Made by a program: the position numbers and the translations under genes. A model generated the notes under the pieces. The model searched no databases. It was not told the DNA's origin and saw only the letters and a program-made list of their open reading frames with translations. From contig JBFIEE010000006.1 in NCBI GenBank assembly GCA_041603535.1, positions 1 through 64,000 of the forward strand: a stretch of 64,000 nt of DNA, read 5' to 3'. The stretch is from HB2-32-21 sp041603535 (GTDB lineage: Bacteria; Pseudomonadota; Gammaproteobacteria; Pseudomonadales; Porticoccaceae). Positions 1 to 7,325 of the stretch are shown in pieces. The number at the start of each line of letters is the position of its first letter. Within the stretch, counting starts at the first letter, position 1.

Positions 1-43
1 AATTAATGAGGGGTTTGCGCGCAACTGTCATCCTGGTCAATGA

Positions 44-71
44 TTGAATTCATAGAGACCGAATAGATAAA
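44..71 (+). promoter_or_regulatory. possible cassette promoter (Pc-like)
   Basis: A TTGAAT box at 44-49 and a GATAAA box at 66-71 are separated by 16 bp, each matching 4 of 6 sigma70 consensus bases. It lies just upstream of the first cassette and points toward it, as an integron Pc promoter would. The match is weak and is a guess from position. Confidence 0.2.
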
Positions 72-119
72 CGCAGTCAAGACCCGCTAGAAAGCCAGAT
101 TATCGTTGCAAACCGGAGA

Positions 120-142
120 GAGTTCATAGATAACTGTTAGGC
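120..142 (+). other. left boundary of cassette array, candidate attI
   Basis: GTTAGGC at 136-142 fits the integron core site GTTRRRY, with crossover between G136 and T137. TTAGGC at the start of this cassette is the exact complement of the start of its own attC (GCCTAAC at 927-933), which is what a cassette junction predicts. No palindromic attC arm is visible to the left, so this is more likely an attI site than the end of another attC. An integrase gene would be expected further left, outside the window. Confidence 0.5.
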
Positions 143-183
143 ATTTCAAATAACAAGCACCGCCGGCCGCGGTGGAGGAAGCT

Positions 184-915
184 ATGAATTTCGAAAACCG
201 AGTCGTAATCGTGACGGGTGGAGGCAGCGGCATAGGGAGAACAACGGCGGAGCTTCTCGCAACAAAAGGTGCTCAAGTTCTAATAACTGGGCGCCGGGAA
301 TCGCACCTCCAAGAAGCAGCGCGTGCGCATCCGAACAATATTATTGCCCTCCCTGCGGACGTATCTAACTCGAGCGACCGGCAGCGAATTATTGGCGAAA
401 CTATAGATCGCTTCGGAAAGTTAGATACGTTGATTAATTGCGCCGCGCTAGCAGCTGTCGGCTCGCTCATGGACACGACCGACGAAGATCTCGAAAACAG
501 CTGTTCCACGAACTTGATCGGCCCCGCCTCCCTAATTAGGAGCGCGGTTCCACATTTAGAAGCTTCCGGCGGAAGCGTGATAAATGTCTCCTCAACTGGC
601 GGACATATATCTGTGCCGGGATATTTTCCATACGTAGTTACGAAGGCCGCCCTAGAGCACCTTACGAGAGTACTAGCGGTGGAACTGGGCCCGTTAGGGA
701 TTCGAGTTAATGCCGTCGCTCCAGGATTCACAAAGACAGAAATGTCCGAACCTGTTTTGGACTCATTTGGCGAGGAAACTATCATCGCCATGACGCCCTT
801 GGGTCGATTTGGAGAACCGCAGGATATTGCTAAGGCTATCTGTCTGTTAGCTAGCAGCGACGCAAATTGGATTACCGGACAAATAGTAGATGCGTCCGGC
901 GGGTTTATGCTGTGA
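184..915 (+). CDS. SDR family NAD(P)-dependent oxidoreductase (cassette 1)
   Basis: A 243-residue classical short-chain dehydrogenase/reductase. The N-terminal Rossmann motif TGGGSGIG, the middle serine (NVSSTGG) and the YVVTK (Y-x3-K) catalytic pair are all present, and the C-terminal DASGGF is typical of the family. Substrate cannot be read from sequence. The ATG at 184 is chosen because GGAGGA at 174-179 is a well placed ribosome site; an in-frame GTG at 172 overlaps that site and is unlikely. It is the only gene of integron cassette 1 and is followed 11 bp later by attC. Its codon use looks more AT-tolerant (many ATA, CTA, AGA) than the core genes, consistent with transfer. Confidence 0.9.
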   Translation: MNFENRVVIVTGGGSGIGRTTAELLATKGAQVLITGRRESHLQEAARAHPNNIIALPADVSNSSDRQRIIGETIDRFGKLDTLINCAALAAVGSLMDTTDEDLENSCSTNLIGPASLIRSAVPHLEASGGSVINVSSTGGHISVPGYFPYVVTKAALEHLTRVLAVELGPLGIRVNAVAPGFTKTEMSEPVLDSFGEETIIAMTPLGRFGEPQDIAKAICLLASSDANWITGQIVDASGGFML

Positions 916-926
916 GAACAAAAAAT

Positions 927-1022
927 GCCTAACAAAGGGATCAACCTGACCGTTGACAGCGTCCTCCTTACGCTGCCGCTCCAGTCCGGCGCTGTCAACG
1001 GCAGGTTATCCCAACGTTAAGT
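927..1022 (+). other. attC site of cassette 1 (96 bp)
   Basis: It starts with GCCTAAC (R'') and ends with GTTAAGT (R'). Between them lie two long imperfectly complementary arms: about 23 nt from 940 pair with about 22 nt ending at 1010, around a short loop. This is the standard attC architecture. Confidence 0.85.
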
Positions 1023-1046
1023 TAATAATTGAATCGGAAACACAGA

Positions 1047-1955
1047 ATGACCGACGATACAAAAGATGAGGTTCCGGACTGGAAAGAGCTTGAATATCTG
1101 GTGGCAATGATTCAAACACAACTATCCCCTGATGCATCTGTTCAACACAATGTTATGCTCGATGGTCTCGACAGTGAGACAAAAAGACAAATTGACGTGT
1201 TGGTGGAGCAAAGTATTGGTCAATATACGATGCGGATAGTTATTGACTGTAAAGACTACTCCAAACCAGTAGATGTTAAAGGCATCGAAGAGTTTCAGGG
1301 TTTAGTTCAAGATGTAAGGGCACATAAAGGTGCTTTAGTGTGTCCTGCAGGCTTTACGAAATCAGCATTAAAAAGGGCTAAAAAGCTTCAAATTGATTTG
1401 TACCGACCAGTGTCAACTGGAAAACACAAGTGGCAAGCGAAGGTAACTGCACCTGTACTATGTGATTTTAGAAGTAGCTATATGAGCTTTGGTATCAGTT
1501 GTTCTGCACCAAAGCCACTCACACTTCCTCAAGAGTTTTACAATCTTTCTGTCCAAGATGAGGAAGGTAATGTTTTAGGAACATCCTTAACAGCGGCTCA
1601 AGCCAACTGGGATAATGGCATTTACCCAAGTGATCCTGGCGAACACGAGCGAGTCTCAATATTTGGAGACACGAAGGTTTTTATTGATAACGGACATGAT
1701 GACACCGTAGAAGTAGATTTAACAGTTGGATTACTCGTGAAACAAAATTTGTATCTAGGACATTTGCCAGTAGAAGAAATAAATGGTCTAAAAGATGAAC
1801 ATACAGGCGGTGTGGTTACAAACGCATTTACAATGGGCGGCCTGAATCCAGAAGAAGTAGAAAAAACTTGGAAACAAGTTGAAGATGTTAATTCATTAGA
1901 GTTTCGGCCGCTTCTCAGGGTTGTTGGCCTTGACTGCTACGGTGTCGGAACTTAA
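1047..1955 (+). CDS. restriction endonuclease-like (Mrr-type PD-(D/E)XK) protein (cassette 2)
   Basis: A 302-residue protein. Residues about 10-125 look like an Mrr/restriction-endonuclease catalytic fold: a helix with E14/E16, RQIDVLVE with Asp50, and IVIDCKDY with Asp67 and Lys69 forming D-x(n)-(D/E)xK, followed by a region rich in Lys/Arg (KSALKRAKK). The C-terminal ~170 residues are unfamiliar and may sense a substrate. The ATG at 1047 is used; an in-frame TTG at 1029 lies closer to the cassette junction. The ribosome site is weak (GGAAA). The gene is visibly AT-rich against the core genome. No methyltransferase partner is present, so a methylation-dependent or abortive defence role is possible but unproven. 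Confidence 0.75.
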   Translation: MTDDTKDEVPDWKELEYLVAMIQTQLSPDASVQHNVMLDGLDSETKRQIDVLVEQSIGQYTMRIVIDCKDYSKPVDVKGIEEFQGLVQDVRAHKGALVCPAGFTKSALKRAKKLQIDLYRPVSTGKHKWQAKVTAPVLCDFRSSYMSFGISCSAPKPLTLPQEFYNLSVQDEEGNVLGTSLTAAQANWDNGIYPSDPGEHERVSIFGDTKVFIDNGHDDTVEVDLTVGLLVKQNLYLGHLPVEEINGLKDEHTGGVVTNAFTMGGLNPEEVEKTWKQVEDVNSLEFRPLLRVVGLDCYGVGT

Positions 1956-2015
1956 CAAAGCCTTCCAGCGGATGCAGTCGCTAGCGCGCCTGCTCCGCTG
2001 AAGGCAACGTTAAAT
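1950..2015 (+). other. attC site of cassette 2 (66 bp)
   Basis: R'' is ACTTAAC and R' is GTTAAAT. The inner arms, GCCTTCCAGCGGA and TCCGCTGAAGGC, pair perfectly except for one bulged C, the extrahelical base expected on the recombining strand. The stop codon of the nuclease gene lies inside R''. Confidence 0.92.
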
Positions 2016-2031
2016 AGCAGGTATCACCAAA

Positions 2032-2598
2032 GTGCCAACAGAACATGCAAAACTGCGTAGAGCCATTGAAAGAAACCTTCATGGATTGAGCAATTGCATA
2101 TTGAAGCAAAGAGCGCACAATAAATTCTATGAGCTGGGAACCGCCCACGGGCTCGATTTCTTCAGAATAGCAATACACGCGCTTTACAATGATCTTTTCG
2201 CGGATTTACATCGGTCATTTGATACTCACCCAGACGCAGCATCTATATGGTATGTGCAAAATCTAGATCGCCAGTTGTTCGATGAAGCCGCAGCCAAAGC
2301 CGGGGTCACTATTAAGAGGCTCGAAGAGCTTTCAGAGAAGACCAAACACATTCGAGATAGAGTGCATTTCCATATAGACCGACGAAATCTCGTTGAGCCG
2401 GTAGCCGCATGGCGCACTGCTGGACTTACAGGGAATGACGTTATCGAGCTTTCAGAAAAAGTACACGAAATTCTCAGAGTTATGTACCTCAAGCTTACGG
2501 GCGAGGACAAACCTGTGCCAGAGTATTATGCAGAGGATGTCGAGCTGATCGTAAGATCATATAAAGAGGCGCATAGCGATGCGCCGCTTGCTATTTAG
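2032..2598 (+). CDS. HEPN/AbiU2-like protein (cassette 3)
   Basis: A 188-residue, mostly helical protein. KHIRDRVHFHID (residues 106-116) fits the HEPN RNase motif R-x(4-6)-H (Arg108, His114) and the RDKxxAHxD style of AbiU2-like HEPN proteins. The N-terminal helices and hydrophobic C-terminal helix (VHEILRVMYLKL) fit a helical bundle. AbiU/AbiU2 proteins are linked to phage exclusion; assigning this protein to that role rests on one motif. Start is GTG at 2032, 17 bp inside the cassette. The stop overlaps R'' of its own attC. It could also be a housekeeping HEPN protein without nuclease activity. Confidence 0.6.
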   Translation: MPTEHAKLRRAIERNLHGLSNCILKQRAHNKFYELGTAHGLDFFRIAIHALYNDLFADLHRSFDTHPDAASIWYVQNLDRQLFDEAAAKAGVTIKRLEELSEKTKHIRDRVHFHIDRRNLVEPVAAWRTAGLTGNDVIELSEKVHEILRVMYLKLTGEDKPVPEYYAEDVELIVRSYKEAHSDAPLAI

Positions 2599-2646
2599 CA
2601 AGCAAAACCAGGCGGATGCTTCGCCCCGCTGTTTTGAGCGTTATGC
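2593..2646 (+). other. attC site of cassette 3 (54 bp)
   Basis: R'' is ATTTAGC, one base off the complement of the cassette start, and R' is GTTATGC. The arms GCAAAACCAGGCGG and CCGCTGTTTTGAGC pair imperfectly round an 8-10 nt loop. This is the most degraded R'' of the set apart from site 4. Confidence 0.75.
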
Positions 2647-2674
2647 CCCTTCCTAAACTGAGAAACCTTAGCCT

Positions 2675-3124
2675 ATGACAAACCAACTTTTCTTCTCATG
2701 TCTCATGCTTGCAACTGGAGTTGGTATCCCAGTTATGGCGGCGTTAAGCGGAACATTGGGATCGAAGTACGGAAGTACAGCGTTCGCGGCCTCGGTGTTG
2801 TTTCTTGTAGCTCTGTCTATCTCGGTTGCTTTCCTATTTGCAGTGGAGGGTGGCCTGAAGCTATTCCCAAAAGCATCGCTGCCGTTCTACTACTACCTGG
2901 GCGGTGTGTTCGTGGCCTTTTACGTCCTCAGTGTCACCTGGGTTGTTCCGCAGTTCGGCGTCGGAAACGCCGTGGCTTTTGTACTTCTGGGACAACTCAT
3001 ATCCATGGCGATCATAGATCAGTTCGGCTTGTTGGGCGCACCAATGCATGCCGTCACTTTGCAAAGGTCAAGCGGACTCATTCTGATGGCGGTCGGTGTG
3101 TTTCTGGCGGTACGTCGAGTGTAA
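2675..3124 (+). CDS. DMT family transporter, YdcZ-like (cassette 4)
   Basis: A 149-residue membrane protein with four to five hydrophobic segments, starting with a long hydrophobic helix (FFSCLMLATGVGIPVMAAL). The length, the SGTLGSKYGS and FVLLGQL..MAIIDQFG regions and the ending (GLILMAVGVFLAV) fit the half-size YdcZ branch of the drug/metabolite transporter superfamily, which works as paired small subunits. Substrate unknown. Sole gene of integron cassette 4; its stop codon is inside the attC. Confidence 0.8.
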   Translation: MTNQLFFSCLMLATGVGIPVMAALSGTLGSKYGSTAFAASVLFLVALSISVAFLFAVEGGLKLFPKASLPFYYYLGGVFVAFYVLSVTWVVPQFGVGNAVAFVLLGQLISMAIIDQFGLLGAPMHAVTLQRSSGLILMAVGVFLAVRRV

Positions 3125-3184
3125 CATCCGAGAGGCACAGAACACTTCGCTGCAGGCGCGACGGCCTGAGCTCAAACGTTGGCC
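3119..3184 (+). other. attC site of cassette 4 (66 bp, degraded)
   Basis: It begins GTGTAAC, which pairs by G-T wobbles with the TTATGC at the start of the cassette, and ends GTTGGCC. The inner arms (GAGAGGC and GCCTGAGCTC) pair only partly. Position, length and ends fit an attC, but the site looks eroded. Confidence 0.6.
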
Positions 3185-3214
3185 TGGAACTGGAATCGAA
3201 CCGGCGCGGGCGTG

Positions 3215-3434
3215 AAGCCGCAAAATTTTAAGATCTATTTAGCCAAGCCATACCACTCGTGGCAGCGTGGCCTGAACGAGAATACGAGTGGTCTGCTAAG
3301 GCGCTTCTTCACTAAGGGGGCGAAGATTGGAGAGTTGGCAAAGAACGCGATTGAAGGGATTCAGCTTGCGATTAACATGAGACCGCGAAAGACATTAAAT
3401 TATCTAACTCTGCTTGAGTTTTTAGCGGGTAAAT
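3215..3434 (+). pseudogene. IS30-family transposase C-terminal remnant
   Basis: About 73 residues (YLAKPYHSWQRGLNEN, NGLLRR-type FFTKG and MRPRKTLNYLT) match the C-terminal DDE-domain end of IS30 transposases, including the PYxxWQRGxNENTxGLLR block that carries the last catalytic Glu. The rest of the transposase is missing. The frame runs open upstream only into the attC4 remnant and downstream into unrelated sequence (to 3511). It is a broken element that probably interrupted the end of the cassette array. Confidence 0.85.
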
Positions 3435-3511
3435 GTGTGTTGCTTATTGTAGTTCCCGTTATACAGCACCTGGGCATGGTGGTTTTTAATAGGTTGCGGA
3501 TTGAGTGTTGA

Positions 3512-3556
3512 TTTACTTCTGTGTTCTTCGGGTTGCACATGTGTTGCACAAGTAAA
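3512..3556. repeat. inverted repeat next to tRNA-Met
   Basis: TTTACTTCTGTG (3512-3523) and CACAAGTAAA (3547-3556) are complementary apart from one bulged C, with a 23-nt loop. It lies between the IS30 remnant and the 3' end of tRNA-Met. It could be a tRNA transcript terminator (no U tract seen) or a scar of the inserted segment. Confidence 0.4.
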
Positions 3557-3596
3557 AGAAGCCAGGTTGATGTGTTCTTTAACTCATTGATTTATA

Positions 3597-3673
3597 TGGT
3601 AGCTACGGGCGGACTTGAACCGCCGACACCAGCATTATGAATGCTGTGCTCTAACCAGCTGAGCTACGTAGCC
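3597..3673 (-). tRNA. tRNA-Met (CAU), elongator type
   Basis: The minus strand folds as a complete 77-nt tRNA: acceptor GGCTACG paired with CGTAGCT (one G-T pair), D arm, anticodon stem CAGCA/TGCTG with loop TTCATAA (anticodon CAU), T arm with GGTTCAAGTCC, discriminator A and encoded CCA. The G1-T72-like acceptor end points to elongator rather than initiator tRNA. The foreign segment starts directly past its 3' end, a usual integration target, but no duplicated 3' end was found. Confidence 0.95.
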
Positions 3674-3764
3674 ATAAAGTCTGTCGATCCTGAAAGGCCG
3701 CGAATTCTGGCGATTTACGGCTTTGTTGTCAAGGTGCAGGGGTGTTTGCCAGTCGGGGCTGGCG

Positions 3765-4766
3765 CTACGGCGTGGTGCGGGCACTTTCTTTTGCTGCGGA
3801 TGTTGCGGACTTGGCGGTGGGTTGATGTTTTTGCAGGGCGACGACGAGGGCACCGGCGACAACCAGTGTGGCGCCCGCCACGGTGGTCATGGTGAAAGGT
3901 TCCGCAGCGACGTTAAAGCTGGGGTAGAAACTCAGACACCACATAAAGAGCAGGGTGAACACAGGCAAGGTCGTCATCATGGCGCTGATTTTGGACGCCT
4001 CGAGGTGGGCGAGAGCTTCCGAGAAGCTGCCCGCACCGAGCAGCGTGCTGGCACCGCAAAAAACCAGGAGCAGCAGGTTCCCCGCGCTCAGCGCGCTAAT
4101 ATTGCCGGGGTGTGAAAAGGGCAGGAACGCCAACGCGCCCAATGCGTAAATCACCAGCATTATCTGAGAAGAGCTGAAATTCATTAGCAGTTGTTTTTGC
4201 AGCACCGCGTATGCGGTCCAGGTAACGGCGGCCAGGGTGATCAGCCCCATGCCGATGGCATAGCTATCGACGCCGCCAAGCATCACAATAATGCGAGGGT
4301 AGAAGAATACAGCGAGCCCACACATAAACACGGCGCAGCCGAGCCATTGCCGGCGGGTAAAGGTTTCCCCGAAAAAAAATACGCCGGAGATGAGCAGCAG
4401 CACGGTGGAGAACTGAATCAGTACCTGGGTGCCCCCTGGGGTAATACGTTGAACGCCGAGGGTGTAAAAAAAATAATTGGCGATGAGTAACGCTGCGCAT
4501 ATCAATAAGCGAAGGCGCAGCCGGGTGGTGCCGGTGCGATGCAGGCCAGCGAGCCTGCCGCGAGAATAGACAAAGGGTAAGAGCAGCGTTCCAGCGAGGC
4601 TAAAGCGGTAAAAGTTGACGGTGTAGGGGTCAAGCTCCAGGAGTACGCTTTTGACTGCGATGGGAAACAAGCCCCACAGCGTGCAGGCCAGCAGAGTTAA
4701 AGAAAAGCCGTAGGCGCGGCGGCCCGAGATAACGTGAAGGCTGGTTCCCGCTGCCGTCTCACTCAT
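3765..4766 (-). CDS. EamA/DMT family transporter
   Basis: A 333-residue inner-membrane protein with about ten transmembrane helices in two EamA repeats (residues ~18-150 and ~170-315). The opening helix LLACTLWGLFPIAVK and the PYTVNFYRFSLAG stretch are characteristic of 10-TMS drug/metabolite exporters. Substrate not predictable. The C-terminus is a short basic tail. It lies 22 bp downstream of ychF on the same strand and may be co-transcribed, though functionally unrelated. Confidence 0.88.
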   Translation of the reverse strand: MSETAAGTSLHVISGRRAYGFSLTLLACTLWGLFPIAVKSVLLELDPYTVNFYRFSLAGTLLLPFVYSRGRLAGLHRTGTTRLRLRLLICAALLIANYFFYTLGVQRITPGGTQVLIQFSTVLLLISGVFFFGETFTRRQWLGCAVFMCGLAVFFYPRIIVMLGGVDSYAIGMGLITLAAVTWTAYAVLQKQLLMNFSSSQIMLVIYALGALAFLPFSHPGNISALSAGNLLLLVFCGASTLLGAGSFSEALAHLEASKISAMMTTLPVFTLLFMWCLSFYPSFNVAAEPFTMTTVAGATLVVAGALVVALQKHQPTAKSATSAAKESARTTP

Positions 4767-4788
4767 CCGGCGAACTCGTCCGGGTCAT

Positions 4789-5880
4789 TCATACATTGAA
4801 ACGAAAATGCACGACGTCGCCATCCTCAACCACATATTCCTTGCCTTCCAGCCGCCATTTGCCAGCTTCCTTGGCGCCGGCTTCACCTTTACAGCTAACA
4901 AAATCCTGGTAGCTGATGACTTCAGCACGGATGAAGCCCTTTTCAAAGTCGGTGTGAATTTTGCCCGCCGCCTGTGGCGCGGTAGCACCCACAGGAATTG
5001 TCCAGGCACGGACTTCCTGTACCCCGGCGGTAAAATAAGTTTGTAGATTGAGCAGTTGATAGCCCGCTCGAATTACTCGGTTCAGTCCCGGTTCTGCCAT
5101 GCCCATTTCGGCAAGAAACTCGACTTTGTCGTTATCGTCGAGTTCCGCTATTTCAGCTTCCAGCTTGTTGCAGACGGGCACGACGAGGGCGCCCTCAGCG
5201 GTGGCCAGGGCGATGACGGCACTAAGGTGCGGGTTGTTTTCGAGCCCGTCTTCACTGACGTTGGCTATGTACAGTGTTGGTTTGATGGTCAGCAGGTTGA
5301 GGTCGCGCAGCAGGGCGAGGTCTTCGGCTGCTAACGCGAGGGAACGCAGGGGTTTGGCTTCGTTGAGGTGGGGCAGGATCTTATCCAGCAGGGCCTTGAG
5401 CGCGAAGGCCTCCTTGTCGTTGCCTTTGGCGGCGCGGGTCGCCTTTTGGTAAGCCCGGTCGACGGTTTCAAGATCGGCCAGCGCCAGCTCGGTGTTAATG
5501 ATCTCAATATCGGACAGGGGGTTAATCTGGTTGGCGACATGGATCACGTTATCATCTTCAAAACAACGCACAACGTGGGCAATCGCTTCAGTTTCCCGGA
5601 TATTGGCCAGAAATTTGTTGCCCAGGCCTTCTCCTTTTGAAGCGCCAGCCACCAGGCCAGCAATATCGACAAATTCCATCGTGGTGGGGATCACTTTCTG
5701 CGGCCGTACAATGGCCGCGAGCTCATTGAGCCGGGGGTCGGGCATTGGCACGACGCCGGTGTTGGGCTCAATGGTGCAGAACGGGAAATTTGCGGCTTCT
5801 ATACCGGCTTTGGTCAAGGCATTGAACAACGTCGATTTGCCGACATTGGGGAGCCCGACGATACCACATTTGAATCCCAT
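4789..5880 (-). CDS. ychF: redox-regulated ATPase YchF
   Basis: A 363-residue Obg-family P-loop ATPase with the usual length. Visible are G1 GLPNVGKST (res 9-17), G3 DIAGLV, and NKLE in place of NKxD, the change that gives ATP preference. The C-terminal TGS domain ends in the conserved VEDGDVVHFRFNV. It binds ribosomes and is linked to stress and translation regulation. ATG at 5880 gives MGFKCGIVGL, the standard N-terminus; an in-frame TTG nine bases upstream is rejected. It follows pth, its usual partner. Confidence 0.97.
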   Translation of the reverse strand: MGFKCGIVGLPNVGKSTLFNALTKAGIEAANFPFCTIEPNTGVVPMPDPRLNELAAIVRPQKVIPTTMEFVDIAGLVAGASKGEGLGNKFLANIRETEAIAHVVRCFEDDNVIHVANQINPLSDIEIINTELALADLETVDRAYQKATRAAKGNDKEAFALKALLDKILPHLNEAKPLRSLALAAEDLALLRDLNLLTIKPTLYIANVSEDGLENNPHLSAVIALATAEGALVVPVCNKLEAEIAELDDNDKVEFLAEMGMAEPGLNRVIRAGYQLLNLQTYFTAGVQEVRAWTIPVGATAPQAAGKIHTDFEKGFIRAEVISYQDFVSCKGEAGAKEAGKWRLEGKEYVVEDGDVVHFRFNV

Positions 5881-5949
5881 GAATACCAATCCTGTTGGGC
5901 GTTAGAGTTGTGAAATACAGCGATCAGGGTTTGCTTAACGATTCGGCAC

Positions 5950-6531
5950 TTACTGAGTGTGCAGTGTTTTCATGGCGTCGTTCCAGGCACCCTGTGCCAC
6001 CAGCGGCAGTACCTTTGCCGCCTGATCGATACTGGTTTGAATCAAGGCCTGCTCGTCTTGTGGCGCCTTGCGCAGGACATAATCAACGACATCGTCCGTG
6101 TGTCCTGGGTGGCCGATACCGATACGCAGCCTGGCGAAGTCGCGATTATTCCCTAATGCACTGATGACGTCCCGCAAGCCATTGTGGCCACCGTGACCGC
6201 CGCCCTTTTTGAGGCGCGCGGTACCCGGTGGTAAATCAAGTTCATCGTGGGCGATCAGTATTTCGGTGACGGCGACGTTATAAAAACCCGCCATCGGAGC
6301 GGCGGCCTGACCACTGCGGTTCATGTAAGTATCCGGCACCAGCAGCCGCACGTCGTAGCATTCGATAGACACTCGTGCAGTGGCACCGAAAAAACGCGCC
6401 TCGGCGCGCAATTCGACACCGTAGCGACGGGCCACTTCGCGGACAAAATCGGCACCCGCATTGTGTCGTGTATGCTCATACCTGGGGCCGGGATTCCCCA
6501 GCCCCACGATGAGTTTTATCGGAGTGTCCAA
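5950..6531 (-). CDS. pth: peptidyl-tRNA hydrolase
   Basis: A 193-residue enzyme that releases peptides from peptidyl-tRNA dropped by ribosomes. The motif VGLGNPGPRYEHTRHNAG holds the substrate Asn13 and catalytic His23. HDELDLPPG and KKGGGHGGHNGLR are the other signatures. The start is TTG (LDTPIKLIVGLG frame); no ATG or GTG sits closer to the conserved VGLGNPG, so the TTG is taken. It lies between rplY and ychF in the usual order. Confidence 0.96.
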   Translation of the reverse strand: MDTPIKLIVGLGNPGPRYEHTRHNAGADFVREVARRYGVELRAEARFFGATARVSIECYDVRLLVPDTYMNRSGQAAAPMAGFYNVAVTEILIAHDELDLPPGTARLKKGGGHGGHNGLRDVISALGNNRDFARLRIGIGHPGHTDDVVDYVLRKAPQDEQALIQTSIDQAAKVLPLVAQGAWNDAMKTLHTQ

Positions 6532-6560
6532 CTCAAGGGACTCGGACCTGTGTGAAAAGG

Positions 6561-7217
6561 TTAATCCTCGTCCTGGCCATTATCGGCTGGAGTCTCATCG
6601 TCTGGTTCAGCGGCTTCGACCTCGTCGACTTCAGCAGACTTTTTCTTGTTGACCGTGGCAACCGGAAGATCGTGATCCTCGCCATGTTGCAGCGCCACAC
6701 TTTCGACACCCTCAGGGAGAACGATATCTGAAATATGCACAATGTGGCCGATGGTGATCTCGGCCATATCTACTTCGATATACTCGGGCAGGTTGGCGGG
6801 CAAGCATTGTATTTCCAGATCCGACATACTGTGGGCGATCAAGCCGCCCTCAATTTTCACGCCTTTGCAGGTTTCTTCGTTGATAAAATGCAAAGGTACA
6901 CGCGTGGTAAGTTTCTGCGTTTTACTCACCCGCATGAAGTCCGCGTGCAGGATGATGGGCTTCGCCGGATGCCGTTGCAGGTCTTTGAGAATAACATCCT
7001 GAGATTTGTCACCAATGTTAAGCGTGACAATATGCGAATAAAACGCCTCACTTTCCAGCGCGTGGCTCAATTCATGGTGGGTAAGCGCAATATTTTGTGG
7101 CGCTTCTTTGCCTCCATAAACAATAGCGGGCACTTCCTTGGCCAGACGACGCAGGCGGCGGCTCGCACCTTTCCCCATTTCGTCCCGGACCCTGGCATTG
7201 AGTACAAAATCGACCAT
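6561..7217 (-). CDS. rplY: 50S ribosomal protein L25 (Ctc form)
   Basis: A 218-residue, long Ctc-type L25 that binds 5S rRNA. The N-terminal L25 domain (FVLNARVRDEMGKGASRRLR to HADFMRV) is followed by the TL5/Ctc C-terminal beta domain and an acidic tail (EVDEVEAAEPDDETPAD). GAGGAG just before the ATG gives a strong ribosome site. It is part of a prs-rplY-pth-ychF run on the minus strand. Confidence 0.96.
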   Translation of the reverse strand: MVDFVLNARVRDEMGKGASRRLRRLAKEVPAIVYGGKEAPQNIALTHHELSHALESEAFYSHIVTLNIGDKSQDVILKDLQRHPAKPIILHADFMRVSKTQKLTTRVPLHFINEETCKGVKIEGGLIAHSMSDLEIQCLPANLPEYIEVDMAEITIGHIVHISDIVLPEGVESVALQHGEDHDLPVATVNKKKSAEVDEVEAAEPDDETPADNGQDED

Positions 7218-7325
7218 TGCCTTAACTCCTCAGTTAGACCACTATAATTTTTGCGACCAAATTAATAGCGGTGTTTAGTGTGTGCCCCGGTTTTAGTGCC
7301 GTGGCGGGTGTATCCAGGCAATATT

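Larger units (their letters stand above)
137..3184 (+). mobile_element. integron gene-cassette array (four cassettes)
   Basis: Four cassettes in the same orientation can be delimited at 137-1016, 1017-2009, 2010-2640 and 2641-3178. Each holds one ORF and ends in an attC hairpin. The first bases of each cassette pair with the R'' box of the same cassette: TTAGGC with GCCTAAC, TTAAGT with ACTTAAC, TTAAAT with ATTTAGC (one mismatch), TTATGC with GTGTAAC (G-T wobbles). The attC sites differ in length (96, 66, 54, 66 bp) and sequence, suggesting independently acquired cassettes rather than a long homogeneous chromosomal array. No integrase gene is in the window, so it is either an integron cut by the left edge or a cassette cluster without integrase. 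Confidence 0.85.

Noticed and set aside
273..998. 241-codon minus-strand ORF
   Set aside because: It lies antisense over the SDR gene and has no recognisable domain; the + strand frame has all SDR motifs and a ribosome site.
3185..3596. a fifth integron cassette
   Set aside because: A cassette starting TTGGCC should end with GGCCAAC and an attC; none was found before the tRNA, and the segment is taken up by the IS30 fragment.
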